Assembly: GCA_027563935.2 (NCBI GenBank)
Contig: CM050449.1
Span: 13,964,501-14,028,500 of the forward strand
DNA from: Costus lasius
Taxonomy: Eukaryota; Streptophyta; Magnoliopsida; Zingiberales; Costaceae
Direction of reading: 5' to 3'
DNA length: 64,000 nt
Shown here: positions 38,501 through 49,183 of the stretch, piece by piece
Numbering within the stretch: the stretch's first letter is position 1
Layout of the letters: each line of letters begins with the position of its first letter
Translations under genes and position numbers: made by a program
Notes under the pieces: model-generated
Database searches by the model: none
Told to the model about the DNA's origin: nothing
Seen by the model: only the letters and a program-made list of their open reading frames with translations

Positions 38501-41500
38501 GGGTCGGAGATGGGTTTTGAAAAATAGGAGTCGGGTCAGGGATGACAAAACCTGCCCCAACCCGCCCCATTGCCATCCCTACCGAACCCAAACAATATGT
38601 AAATGTCACATTAATCACTTGTAGGGCTGAATGGCTTCTAATTAGACATGGCAATTCGGGTCAGCGGGTCATAAACGGGTCGTGTCAGCTATGACCCGTG
38701 ACCCGATTAAGCCAACCTGAACACGACCTGTTTAATTAATTGGGTCAAACTGTGTAACCTGAACACGACCCAAATATAATCGGGTCAACACGACACGACC
38801 CGAATAATTATTATTCATATTTTAAATATAAATAATAAATTAATAAAAATTATATTAAAATTAATAAAAATTTGGGCTTATGAGTGAGCCAAAATCTAGG
38901 TTAAAAGATAGTTAGAAGATATTTGGGCTTACGGGCTAGCAATGAGAGTTAGATGAGCATATATTTAAATTTTATATATATAAATATATATTATAATCGG
39001 GTTAAGCGGGTCAACCCGTTTACAACCCGACACGACCCAATTATTTTCGGATCATAAATGGGTTGACCTGTTTATAACTCGAACCCGATTATGGCTTACC
39101 CGAACCCGTCTTTGTGTCGAGTCGGGTCGGGCAGCAGGTCGTGTTAAATTTTGCCGGGTCTACTTCTAAATTCTAATGCTGCCCTGCACATGCGTCAGCT
39201 TACTTGATGCGTGATAAATGTTGATTGTGTGGCACTTCACTTGCCATTATCACTACTATTGTTAGCTTCAAATTGAGGACCTTTAAAAATCATATTGAAG
39301 TGCATCGGATGTCCTTCTGGAAAGTGTTTGAACCTTGAAACCTAAATAGTTGTTTCCATCTTGATGCATCTCCGTTTGTGAGAACTTTAAAGAGTTCGAG
39401 AGATTTGTGAGTGAAAATAGGACTCGATGGGTTGATATAAAGAGAGAATTTCTTTGAAGATTTGACTCCAAGTGGCTAGATCTTTTTTCCACTCCAGTAA
39501 CTCGATTCCCAGCTGTTCGAATTGGTACCAACAAGTATCATTAGATACCATGTGTTGTTGCCAGGTCAGTGTAAGATGATATCACACGGTTTTGACTGCT
39601 TTCAGTGATCTCTATTGGGACACAAATTTTATTGCCTATGTTCTTTGCAAGTACATCATTTTCTTTTGAAATATGGATATAAATTTGTGGTTGATTTATC
39701 ATCAATTATGGCTTTTGGTTGACTATGCTTATACGGATAATTTTCCTATCCTAATATTTATTTCAGTTCTATAAGAAATATGAATGTTTGTGCCTGGCAC
39801 AAATTCAATTAGTGAATTCTTAATTTTATCTAATTAACTCTTTTTTCGAATGATGAACTCAATTGTGCAATCCCCTGCTATCTCCTTTAACTGTGAATTT
39901 CTTTACCTATTCAGTTTAAGTGGGTGTTTCATTTAATAAATGATATTTATCATGACATTCAAGTTCATTCATGAAACTGTTATCTTTATTAAGTTCAGAA
40001 TGCAGGAGCTCTACCATATATGTCAGCAAAAGATGTAAACAATTCTTATTTTCTTCCCTTTTGGTTTTGGTTTTGGATTTTACCTTTTTAGCATGTCTAA
40101 GTGAAGCAAAAGTGCTTGGTAGTCAAAAATTTACTTCGTTTGCAGGGAGAGCGTAATTTTAATAGGTTCGGTGGCTGGCTAGGGAAGAACTCAACAATGG
40201 GAAAGAATTTGAGACTTTTGGAAGATGTTCACGTTCATTTTCTTGCATCCAAGGAAGCTAAGTTAGATAGGTAGCTTACACGATTTTCACATATGTAGTT
40301 CTTTTATTCTTTACAATTCAAGTAAATTGCTATAGATTTTAGAACTCTTTACATTCTTATTATTTCCCTAAAACTATGGTCAAGCAAAAATTCTGTAAGT
40401 TGATGTTGATATTACACTGCGTTTGTAGTTTCTTTAAATCAAATATCAACAGTCTGACTATACCAACATCTTACTGATCAAATCTGTGGCAGATACCTGG
40501 AGAAAGTAGCCTATCAGTCCAGATACCAACAATATCATGTGTTGCAAGTATTTTAGAAGTTCTCAATGTGTTTTACTAAATTTATATCTCATGTGAGGAT
40601 ACCTTTTTGGTCCGTCTTTTATTTTGATTCTATCCTATGTTGTTGAACGTTTATATCTTTGCCCATTTTGTTAGAAAAAAACAAGTAATATCCTTCTAGA
40701 AAAAAACAGTTTCAGATCAGTCAGGTTTGTATTGAACATGATAATCATAACATAAAACAATCTCACCCTTTCCTGCTGTGTTTGATTAGGTCTTTTCTTT
40801 CTTTGCCAACCTATTCCATAACAACATCGCTTCTGTGATATCTAGAAAGTTATTTTGATGCTCTCAGATTCATGCGAGCTTGTCAAATTTGTGGTCATCT
40901 TTGTGCAGTAAGAATTGGAGAATACAATTGGCATGACTGGATGAATCCCAGTCTACTTGATGACTATTCTTGCAACTTGCAGCACCATTATTTGATTAAT
41001 GATAATCAGTTATATAGCTTGCAATTAGTCTTTGCATTCTTTTACAACTTTTGATATTAACTGAAGTACCATGTTCCCTCAACACAATTGGTCTTAATCT
41101 AAATAAGGCGGACTCTTCTTTCTAGCCGTCATCTATTCATTGCACAATATATATATTTTTGTTATTTGAACTTGCAGGGCAACATTGCGGGTGGATTATT
41201 TTACTCTTTTATTGAAGAAACTTACAAATCCTCTTCAAGTGATGCCTAAGGTCATACCTTTCACTCTTTATCTGTACCACATTTCATAATATAGCTAAAT
41301 GAGAAATTTTCTCTATTATTTGTATTTTGGAAACACACTCAGGAACTTGCTGTTGAGAAGGTGGTAGAGTTCATGGACGCTTATTCTTTGAGTCAAGAGG
41401 ACTTTGACACAATTGTGGAGCTATCCAAGTTCAAGGTTTGTCCGGATCATATTAAGTTCAGAAAAGAAAATTTTCACTTGCTAGTATCAATGCATGCTTT

Positions 41501-44500
41501 TTAAGCATCCTTCTTGTACATTGTACCAATATTTATCCTTGAAACCAACATCTCCAATTTATTTTTTTATATTCCTTTATGTACTTTTTCTGATGGTTAT
41601 CCTATCATTACAAAAAAATGATATCAACTAATTTGCCAAGTTTATTTTTAAACAATTTGTCTTATTAATTATCCTATTGTAACAATTTATACTGAAGCGG
41701 CATTTTATTAGATTTACATGTATGCAAACACGTGGTTACTTTCTCATGTTTTCATCTGATCTGGTATGGAGCGGGAACTTGAAATGTTACTCTACTAGTA
41801 GGTACACAGCTCACACGAGCTTTGATGCATGCAGTTCTTACATATTGCTGTTGAGTGCAGCATTTCCTTTGCATGTGTGAACGGGGGCAATCTTACAGTC
41901 TTTTATCTCATTCTAAAAGTAATAAGATGCACGCTCATGTTGTCAAATTGATTGGGTGTATATTGTATGACGAGCTAGGCGCTTGCTTGAGCTAACGCCT
42001 TATGTTTAGTCCCTCGTACGATGTGAATCACTTAATATCATGGTTTATAAGGCTTTATGAGAATCACTACCATTTGCTCGGATTTAAGTATTTTATAGTA
42101 GCTTTTGGATAATCAAGTAAATTAGTGGAATTTCTTACTATGCACAAACGACATCAAGGATGTGAAAAACACTTTCCCTAGGTGGCAAAAGCAACTAAAG
42201 TGAGGCCTTGGCATCTCAATTTTACGAGCTGCACTTCTTTTGTCATTGTTACCTAGGCACTTACATGGATGAGATGCCTACCGTGTAGGGTGAATGCTCG
42301 GGCAAAATGTTATTTGTAATTGAGTTTTCTTTTTTTTATTATTTTCACTTCTCTCCGTATAATTTTAAGTATGTTATACTATTTCATGCATACACTTTTT
42401 AGGATTCTTATGTGTCTATCAATGGCAAATTTGGGTCAAGCATGGTTGTAGAAGATTTTGGGTTGTGCAATAATATTCCTTGTGTTTTAGATGTAGGCCA
42501 GCTATGTCTAAAAGTCATTTCACCATAACTAAATTAGATTAGAAAGTAGTCTTGGATCCACATAAAATACACTCCGAGGTGAATTAACAATTGCTTAAAT
42601 CTAACTTAGTGATCGAGGTATTCTATTGAAACCTAGCTTTGGATGCTATCGTCCAATCCCAGTAAGAGTTCATGCTGATGCCCTCTTTAACTCCTACCAA
42701 GTTCACCGAGGAGCTTGACCTCATTGCTTTGTGAAGCCCTTCAATTTTTGTAGCAAAGATCTAGCTTATTATATGTTTACTCTTTTAGCATACCACTATA
42801 ACGATTTCCCACATGCAATGCTATTTTTTTTATAGATTGATAATACTTTTCATTGTATATTTAAATTATCACCTTTTGTTGAATTCAAGGTTGTCTCGAT
42901 CCTACCTAGGAACGATAAAGACTTTATAGGATTGGAACGTAGAATCGGATCGTAAGATCCTACCAAATTACTTAAAATATATAATTTTTTAAAATATATT
43001 TATCTAATTAGACTTAAGAGTATAAAAAATATTTTAATAAGTAATAAATAATAAAAATATATATACTATTATTCAAATGTATTAATTGTATAGTATAAAA
43101 CAGTGAAATTGAATATTTGTAAGGTAATGATGATGGAGATAAGTTAATAGAAGACGAATATAATAAAGGTGTACAATAAAACTAGAAACAACAAAAATAT
43201 GCAGTGAAATGAAGACAACAAATAAAAACATAAAAAATGATGAAAATAAAGATATACATTATAATGATAATAAAAATGATAATAACAAATATTATAAAGT
43301 TTATTCTAATAAATAATTAAAGTAGACAAATATAGTTATAGATGATAACGAGCTTAAGTTGTTGAATATTGGTAAAAAAAAAGCAAATAATGACAATTAA
43401 AAATAAAAAATTATATCACATTATTTAAAAACTTTTAACATAATATATTATTGATTTTTAGTATAGTATGAATTTATTTTACCTATTAACTTATGATCGA
43501 GTAGGATCGAGTAGGATCTTAAGGATCGTAAGATTCTACCATATTTTAGATCCTACATTCGTTCCGGAACGGTTTTCCTAATTTGGGTCGTAGGATCGGA
43601 AGATCCTAAGACCCGGAACGCATTTTTGACAACCTTGGTTGAATTAGCTGATAATGAGGTCTTAGCACCTAAGAGTATCAAATAACAATGGGTATCAAAA
43701 TAATGCCAATGAGGATCCAATAGTAACAGGGCTATTGCGGGGAGGTCTTTATCTACAGTCTATGAGTTGCACTTTGAGACTTAATGAGAAAGTATACATA
43801 AGGGAGATTGTAATGTCCCATTGTTTGGTCCCACATGTCATGTATGGGGCTTATGATTTATACAACCTAATAATAATTATCTGTAGCATAAGAATTTTAT
43901 AATACGTCACATTGTTTTAAACCTATCAATTTAATGGTTTAGTATTGTCAGTAAGACAGGTTAAACGAAGGTGCTTATTGAGATGATATATTCTGTTGAA
44001 GGCTTTCTTTTATTCATGTTAATGGAGTTGTTCAGAAAAACACACATTGGCTAGCCGGCCATTAAAAGAATGCTATGACTTGTCAATGAGTATAATTGTA
44101 GATTAAATGAGTATATCATTTTATAACCTTAATTTTGGCATGCAATGTTTGATAGATTAAAATAAGTGCCGTGTTTATTGAGGGAAAGAATGAAGTTGTC
44201 AAGAAATGAGATAAAATCATTGCACCCTTGGCTTAACAGTTGTGATATTATTATGATGAATTTATGTTGTGTTTTACCATTTTTAGCTTAAAAATGTTGC
44301 AGAGGATTACATTCACAATATAAAATGAGATTAAAATTTATCTTGACTTTCAAAAAATATATCTAATGAGAAGGGAGAGAAGCATGCGACTTGTGTTACA
44401 AAGACGTTAATTTGAAGAAGCAAATTGCTACACTAGGGAAAAGTATTTGCAAAGGAGGACTAGAAAAAGGAAATTCGTTAAGAGGATGAGTGAAACCCTT

Positions 44501-45978
44501 GTCCGGTGTGGTTTGTTGTCGCATAAGGACAAGAAGCAAAACTCCTGTACAGACAGATCCTGGACAGTGGGCCTGTATATGGTGCTTCAGGCTAGAGCGC
44601 TGTCCCACTTTTCAGTCTTGAGCAAATAATTCTTTTGTAAAATTACCGAAACATAAATTTACAACTTAGGGGCATACCAGATAATGTTTATTAGTACAAT
44701 TACAAATTGGAATATTAATAAAAACGTAGAAATATGAATGTGTTATAAAAGACATGCCTAAGCACGGAAGGAAGAAGAATATAAAAGCAATGTGCATGCT
44801 TTGAGTATTCCGGGCACCACATTCACGAAGCGCCTCTTATATGCACGCCTTGAACGGCAGTTGTGATATTGATGACTCCAAATAAAAGGAAGAAGAATAT
44901 AAAAGCTATGATGATGACTTAATGAGGATATGAATGATGATGATCTAGAGAGTTTATGTTGTGAATTGAAAAGTTGCTGTGCACTTACTGTATTGATTAC
45001 ATTTCTTAAAAACCATGCCCTTCATTTGATTTTGTCATTTAATATTACAATTGCGGTTTTATTTCCAGGGACATGGCAATCCAATGGATGGCATTCAACC
45101 AGCGGTAAAATCTGCACTAACAAAGGCTTATAAACAAGGAAGTGGCTCTCGTGTTGTACGATCAGCAGATTTGATCGATCTTCCTGGCTTGAAGAAAGCT
45201 CCAAAGAAACGCATAGCAGCGATCTTAGAACCTGTAGAGAATGGTTTAGCTGAAGAAAATGGAGAAACATTAGTGGAGAATGAAGAAGAGGAAGATACTG
45301 GTGAGTGTTTTTTCTTTTGTTTTCTGTTTGGACCATTTATATTTTGAAATATCAACTATTTGCTTCCATTTAGCAAAATTTTCTGTAGATGTTAAAGCTT
45401 CAATCTCTTGACCTTGTATTGGATGACATTTTACGGTCAAATTTGTTTCTAGTATCTAATGCAGCTTGCGTTTATGGGAGTTAATGTTATAAACAATGTC
45501 AGTTTATGTATATCCAAGGGTAGCAAGTATAACTTAGTTTCCTGTAAAATATATTTTCCAGTATTTTCTTCTCTGAGATCACCTATGACAGTTATGATTA
45601 TAACATTCTGTTTTTGGGATCACATATCAAAGCCCGTTTGGTTTGCTATACAATGTAATTTACCTTGTTTTGGCTTGTTTCAGATGATCTTGAGATTAAC
45701 ACTGCGTTGGACCAGAAACCAGACCTTGATCTGCTGAAAAATAAACCAGGTCTGTTAAGATATCAGTTATTTCTAGTTTGTGACATTTTGCCCAATTGTG
45801 TCAAACTTGGGTTCCTGATTCGCTTACTTATATTATGCAATTAGGAATTCAAGTGCAGCTTGATTTGAAGAGCAACGGGAAGTCGAATCTAAAAAAGACC
45901 CCTGCTAGCAAATCAAGAGCTTCTCAATCTGCTAGCAAAGAGGCACCAGGTTCCACTAGTCGAAAGAGAAAAAAATGA
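23550..45978 (+). CDS. RFC1: replication factor C subunit 1 (clamp loader large subunit)
   Basis: RFC1 is the large subunit of the five-part clamp loader that opens PCNA and places it on primed DNA in the nucleus. I place 22 coding exons: 23550-23552, 23671-23781, 24215-24709, 24789-24856, 25008-25083, 25166-25227, 25308-25438, 27410-27564, 27643-27831, 28163-28284, 28376-28583, 29161-29214, 29478-29647, 34918-35008, 35823-36004, 36116-36155, 40146-40270, 41178-41250, 41343-41435, 45069-45300, 45684-45749, 45845-45978. They sum to 2880 nt in one frame, 959 aa, close to the Arabidopsis protein. Visible parts: an N-terminal DIRKWF motif and RRKTSKYF (PCNA-binding-like), a Gly/Arg-rich stretch, BRCT at about 208-290 (GLTFVISGTLD), Walker A GSPGIGKS (about 407-414), Walker B LIMDEVDG (about 479-486), sensor-1-like ICICNDRY, the RFC1 C-terminal domain, and a basic tail ending SRKRKK. 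The start could instead be the ATG at 23665, adding one Lys. Large introns hold transposons. Confidence 0.95.
25439..27409 (+). other. RFC1 intron 7
   Basis: This 1.97-kb AT-rich intron contains a (AT)n microsatellite at about 26240-26260 and a 15-bp tandem duplication near 25528-25560 (gatgatagtacaa twice). No transposon end is clear. Confidence 0.7.
27955..28125. repeat. degenerate dispersed repeat in RFC1 intron 9
   Basis: It has words such as gagccaatactggtacatt and ttggactggtattg. The same vocabulary (paired, partly inverted 'ggtac/gtacc' words) recurs near 2960, 7690 and 32640. It is probably a fragment of the CAAGG-end family. Boundaries were not determined. Confidence 0.3.
30335..30835. 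mobile_element. probable non-autonomous element with GC-rich body, in RFC1 intron 13
   Basis: It begins near acaccttatttacttggagg and ends near the imperfect inverse (aaggaaatagagcctaaatgtt). The left end is shared with 22195. The body (about 30495-30650) is a degenerate tandem array built on a unit like cgtcttccctcctcgcccactcg. ORFs of 104-144 aa on both strands are by-products of this low-complexity array. No target duplication is fixed. Confidence 0.45.
31125..32310 (+). repeat. direct duplication flanking a MITE in RFC1 intron 13
   Basis: About 31130-31500 and 31972-32310 are diverged direct copies. Both carry cataacaaca/ctataacaacacgtgaaccttgcc-like starts, then atatcacaaagaaa, then ggaagatctttgaagaag, then gactcaatg. 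The second copy begins right after the hAT-like MITE 31542-31967, so the MITE sits at the junction of the tandem pair. There is no coding potential. Confidence 0.7.
31542..31967. mobile_element. hAT-like MITE, GGGATGGCAA family, in RFC1 intron 13
   Basis: The left end is TAGAGTTGGCAATTGGG and the right end is inverted, ttttgccatccct. The flanks ctcctaca (31534-31541) and tccctaca (31968-31975) match at 6 of 8 positions, consistent with a hAT-size duplication. An AT-rich centre separates Gly-word arms, as in 11174-11627 and 38138-38581. Confidence 0.72.
32603..33042. mobile_element. hAT-like non-autonomous element, CAAGG ends, in RFC1 intron 13
   Basis: The left end is CAAGGATTAAGAAATTGG and the right end, inverted, is CAAGGTTTTAAAATCC. 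The flanks cttgcaac and cttgtaac match at 7 of 8 positions. The 440-bp interior has no transposase. Fragments of the same family occur near 2918, 7655, 37400 and 37464. Confidence 0.75.
33235..33438 (+). repeat. 102-bp tandem repeat with internal hairpin, in RFC1 intron 13
   Basis: Two near-identical 102-bp units (33235-33336, 33337-33438) start aaaagtttttggattttcc. A diverged third start lies near 33487. Each unit carries the inverted repeat agaagaggg / ccctcttct around a four-base loop. Confidence 0.9.
37103..37400. repeat. GC-rich repeat fragment with CCTTG end, in RFC1 intron 16
   Basis: It ends caaaaccttg at 37400, the inverse of the CAAGGTTTTRA end. Its body is purine/pyrimidine-biased (gaagaagaagaag at 37155-37170, then CT-rich). 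A second CAAGG end begins at 37464 on the other side. Neither has a sure partner. ORFs of 106-118 aa here are low-complexity. Confidence 0.35.
38138..38581. mobile_element. hAT-like MITE, GGGATGGCAA family, in RFC1 intron 16
   Basis: The ends TAGAGATGGCAAT and attgccatcccta (one mismatch) are 444 bp apart. The flanks tcaaaccc and ccgaaccc match at 6 of 8, both differences being transitions. The arms are rich in cccgaccc/gggtcggg words that can fold on each other. There is no coding capacity. Confidence 0.8.
38643..39162. mobile_element. hAT-like MITE, TAGACNNGGCAA family, in RFC1 intron 16
   Basis: The left end is TAGACATGGCAATTCGGG and the right end, inverted, is TAGACCCGGCAAAATT. The flanks cttctaat and cttctaaa match at 7 of 8. 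It is the reverse-oriented relative of 14445-15003 and lies only 61 bp from the MITE at 38138-38581. Its arms hold many cgggtcgtgtc-type words. Confidence 0.84.
42886..43637. mobile_element. hAT-like non-autonomous element, CAAGGTTGTC ends, in RFC1 intron 19
   Basis: Perfect 10-bp inverted ends (CAAGGTTGTC / GACAACCTTG) are 752 bp apart. They are flanked by the identical 8-mer gttgaatt at 42878-42885 and 43638-43645. Subterminal arms carry gatcctacc / ggatcgtaagatcc words, and the centre is very AT-rich. No transposase frame is present. The intron spans 41436-45068. Confidence 0.88.
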
Positions 45979-47741
45979 TGGTTTATGTTGGGCATAGACG
46001 ATGTTTATCATTCCGTCTATTTGGATGTGTATAGCAGCTGTTGAATTACTTAACACGAATTTTCAATTCTCTTAAGTTTTGAGTTTTGTTTTGCGTCAGG
46101 TTTGACATTCCAATCTTCAGTCACCTACTCCTTTCCCGACAAGAGGTTAAAAAATTGCAATGCTGTTATTCTTCTTAATGTTTTTGCAAGAGAGGAAAGT
46201 AATGGAGGCATGATATAAACCTGACTTTATTATTAACCTATTTTAATCAATCAACACAATGTAGTTACCTAACGAGGGCAGCCATCTTTGTTGGCCTACA
46301 TTGTGTGTTTTACGTGAATGCATGAAATAACCAGTGTAGTTAATCTCTTTACACTCACCATGTAATTACCTAACGTGAATGTATGAAATAATCAGTGTAG
46401 TTAATCTCTTACACTCACCATCTCTATTTAAAGGCCTTTCACAATAATCCTTTATAAAACATTTATTTGCATAATTATTTACAACTTGGTAGCCTCCTAC
46501 ATGGCAAATTATAGTAATTGGCCCTTGTGTATGGCAAGCTATGTAAGATATAAATTTTATCATTTGATTTAATGAGGCACGCAGCATATGATTGTGGGAT
46601 AACCATCTGCGCCTGTGCGCCATACGTATCGAGTAATGGAAGATACATGGCCCTGTCTGGTTCAGAAGATATAATAGTTAATTTCAATCTTAAATCTTAA
46701 TAGATTATTTCATTCAATTTTATTTCGGTCCTAGAAAAAAAAAAAAACTCTCAAAGCTAAGCCACAAGAAAGGCATGCAATTTTAGCCCACGTGCAGAGT
46801 CTCCAACGCGGCCACGTTTGCATTTGAAGACAGCAAGTGCAATCGGCGGAGTGGCATGCTGAGTTCATCACGCAAACTATTCATTAATTACTCTAACAGC
46901 TGTTTCCAATTAACATTATTCCTACTCCCAGTAATACTAGCACAAATGCACAATGGTGGGTGGGCAGTGGGCTCCTCCTTTTCATTGACTACGCATCTTT
47001 CTCCAGAAAAATGGGAAGCCTTCAGTCGTTGGAATCTTTATCTCATCGGTGTTGCTTTAAGAGTTGCGCTCAAAGATAGAACAATTCAAATATTACTTTG
47101 CTACCGTGCCTAGAAATTATTTTTTCTTTCCTAGATTAATAACTAATTTAATTTATCATAAAATTCTACAAATTAAACTGATAAAAAATTTTAATTTCAT
47201 GCGCAATACAGTCACCGAAAAACCATGGCACATTGACACACACATCAGTAAGCTTGAACTGTTCAAGTCAACGGAGATGTGCGACTCTATCATTAATCGC
47301 GACGAAAAGAACTTTCGCCACTCTTCTAGAGACTGCGGCCTCGATCATAAGTTTACTATTAGAAAATTAAAATAACACATAAATAAACTTTCCTAATAAA
47401 TAAAATATTGTGCTCCAATTTAATATGCCGCCGAGCGGACCCCAACATCCACAGCTGAAGCACAAGTCGTCACCAACTTCACATGAAATGTTTCAGGCAA
47501 GAACAGAATTGATTGATGAATGGAGAACATGTACATTGATTGATTCAAGAAAAAGAAAACGATATGTACATACATTCGATGTATTCAAGATTTCAATCAT
47601 CAATCCCAACAAATGCTAGCAAGCTCGATGTTGTAAGCTCACAAGTTATGCGACTTCCCAGGACTAAAGAGGATTTGAAAACGATCCTTCTCCTGTTTCA
47701 CGGGAAGAGATTGGAGTTGGGAGGGTTTGTGTTGTCGCTCA
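45979..47741. other. RFC1 3' flank and intergenic spacer
   Basis: This is probable RFC1 3' UTR followed by AT-rich spacer between convergent genes. A 61-bp two-copy tandem (46312-46372, 46373-46432, starting acgtgaatg) is the only structure noted. The short ORFs are not supported. Confidence 0.6.
46312..46432 (+). repeat. 61-bp two-copy tandem repeat
   Basis: Units begin acgtgaatgcatgaaat and acgtgaatgtatgaaat with few differences. A partial third start (tagttacctaacg) lies at about 46262. Confidence 0.85.
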
Positions 47742-48224
47742 CTACCTCTGGGAAAGGCTCCGCCAGAAACCGGCATCTTGGAACCTCGCCAGCATCTCCC
47801 TCTCCAGCTCCGCAATCTCCCGCGACGGCGAGTTCGCGGGCCAGGTCTCCTCGCTGCTAGACCACGCCATGAGGTCCCCATCGTAAAGCCCGAGATCGCT
47901 GTCCTCGCGAAAGGCGCCGGCTTTCGGCTTCCAAATGCGGGCTTCGGCCCGCTCCCGGCGCTTCCGACGTCGCCGCCGCAGCGCCCGCCGCAGGAGGCCC
48001 ACAGGTAGCTTGACCGCTATGACCAGGAGAAGGTGCAGCAGGCCGCAGGGGATGCAGCAGCAGAGCGCGGCGCACCCCGCCGCCGTGGCGCCGGCAGCCT
48101 CCGCGAGCGAAGCGCTCGGCTTCACCGGATCCATGGCTATCAGCGGGCCGCGCCGGCGGCCGTCAGCGGGGAGGGAGAGCTTCGACGGCGATGGGGATCG
48201 GCGGACGGCCGGCTTGCGCACCAT
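47742..48224 (-). CDS. small Cys-rich membrane-type plant protein of unknown function
   Basis: This is a single-exon, GC-rich frame of up to 160 aa. The inner ATG at 48134 (MDPVKPSAS) would give 130 aa and is an equally good start, since the first 30 residues are basic and Ser/Pro-rich. A Cys-rich hydrophobic stretch (ALCCCIPCGLLHLLLVIAV) is followed by an Arg cluster (LRRALRRRRRKRR), fitting a membrane anchor with a basic cytosolic side. The C-terminus ELEREMLARFQDAGFWRSLS matches, from memory, the closing motif of a plant-specific family of uncharacterised proteins. The function is not known to me. It converges on RFC1 and shares its strand with the GH3 gene to its right. Confidence 0.72.
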   Translation of the reverse strand: MVRKPAVRRSPSPSKLSLPADGRRRGPLIAMDPVKPSASLAEAAGATAAGCAALCCCIPCGLLHLLLVIAVKLPVGLLRRALRRRRRKRRERAEARIWKPKAGAFREDSDLGLYDGDLMAWSSSEETWPANSPSREIAELEREMLARFQDAGFWRSLSQR

Positions 48225-49183
48225 CGAACCCTATTTTTGTGTGGATTCCGCCGGCTAATAGTCGATTGATGATTTTTCCCACTTGTATTGACCTGGAATC
48301 GGATTCGTCCAGTGGGCGGCGGCGCTTGATTAATGATGGCAATGTTCTCTCTTTTTACTGACCCGAGAAGCGAGGCGGAGATTGCCACCTTTTCTTGCTT
48401 GGAGGAAATGGAGACGAAGGGAAGAAGCAGGAAGCGGAGCCAGACTGCTCGAGCTGTTGCAAGAAACCAACGGACGGGAAGAGCGAAAGGGGGCGATTTA
48501 TTTGTGGAGGACGCGAACGAGAGAGAAGATATTCCCGCGGAGCAGATTGGAAAGCGTGTTCCCTGAGACAGCGTGATCCACGTGGAGTTTTCAATTGAGA
48601 TGTTGTTATCGTACACATTGGATAACTTTGTTCCGGGAGACCGGCTGCGTGACGTGGCCGGAAAGTGTTGTTACGCAACTCGATACGCACGCAGTTTCTC
48701 AACGAAAGGAAAAGGAGGATGGGGTCCACTGCGGAGTGTGTCAGGACATATTTATCGGCAGGTAGGTAGCAATTAGCGAAGTTTGACTTGGACTATTTGA
48801 ACTCTGAGCTGGACGAAACAAGTCGACGTGGCTGACTTGCACTTGCTGACCTGGACAAATTGTGAGACAATCAGATTCAATGTTCAGAAGACGTCTTTTC
48901 GGAGTCGGACCAATAATATAGAGTCACATTTTCGTTTGCATGTCGCCACTATGAATCACAATTATGATCCAAAAAAATTAGGTAGCTATCGCAATTTGTA
49001 GATTTTCAAGGTTGACCAATCTGTTGCAGTTCTAAACCAATTACAAGGGTAAACGTAAAATTTGCTAAATTTTGAACAACCAATAACGTTTCACTAATGT
49101 AAGCCAAATTCAGATATATACCTGTGCCATAATGTTCAACAATGCTAATATATTTTCTAAGAAACCAATCAATCTCTAGTTCT
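48225..49183. other. intergenic, GC-rich then AT-rich
   Basis: About 48,230-48,780 is GC-rich and probably the promoter and leader of the small minus-strand gene. Open frames here lack any recognisable motif. About 48,780-49,183 is the 3' flank of the GH3 gene. Confidence 0.5.

Larger units (their letters stand above)
36156..40145 (+). other. RFC1 intron 16 (3.99 kb), transposon-rich
   Basis: It holds the GC-rich fragment near 37.1-37.4 kb and two adjacent hAT-like MITEs (38138, 38643). The rest is AT-rich without features. Confidence 0.8.

Noticed and set aside
48140..48729. Frames of 124-158 aa on the minus strand and 77 aa on the plus strand
   Set aside because: They overlap the leader and promoter of the small Cys-rich gene and look like by-products of GC-rich DNA.
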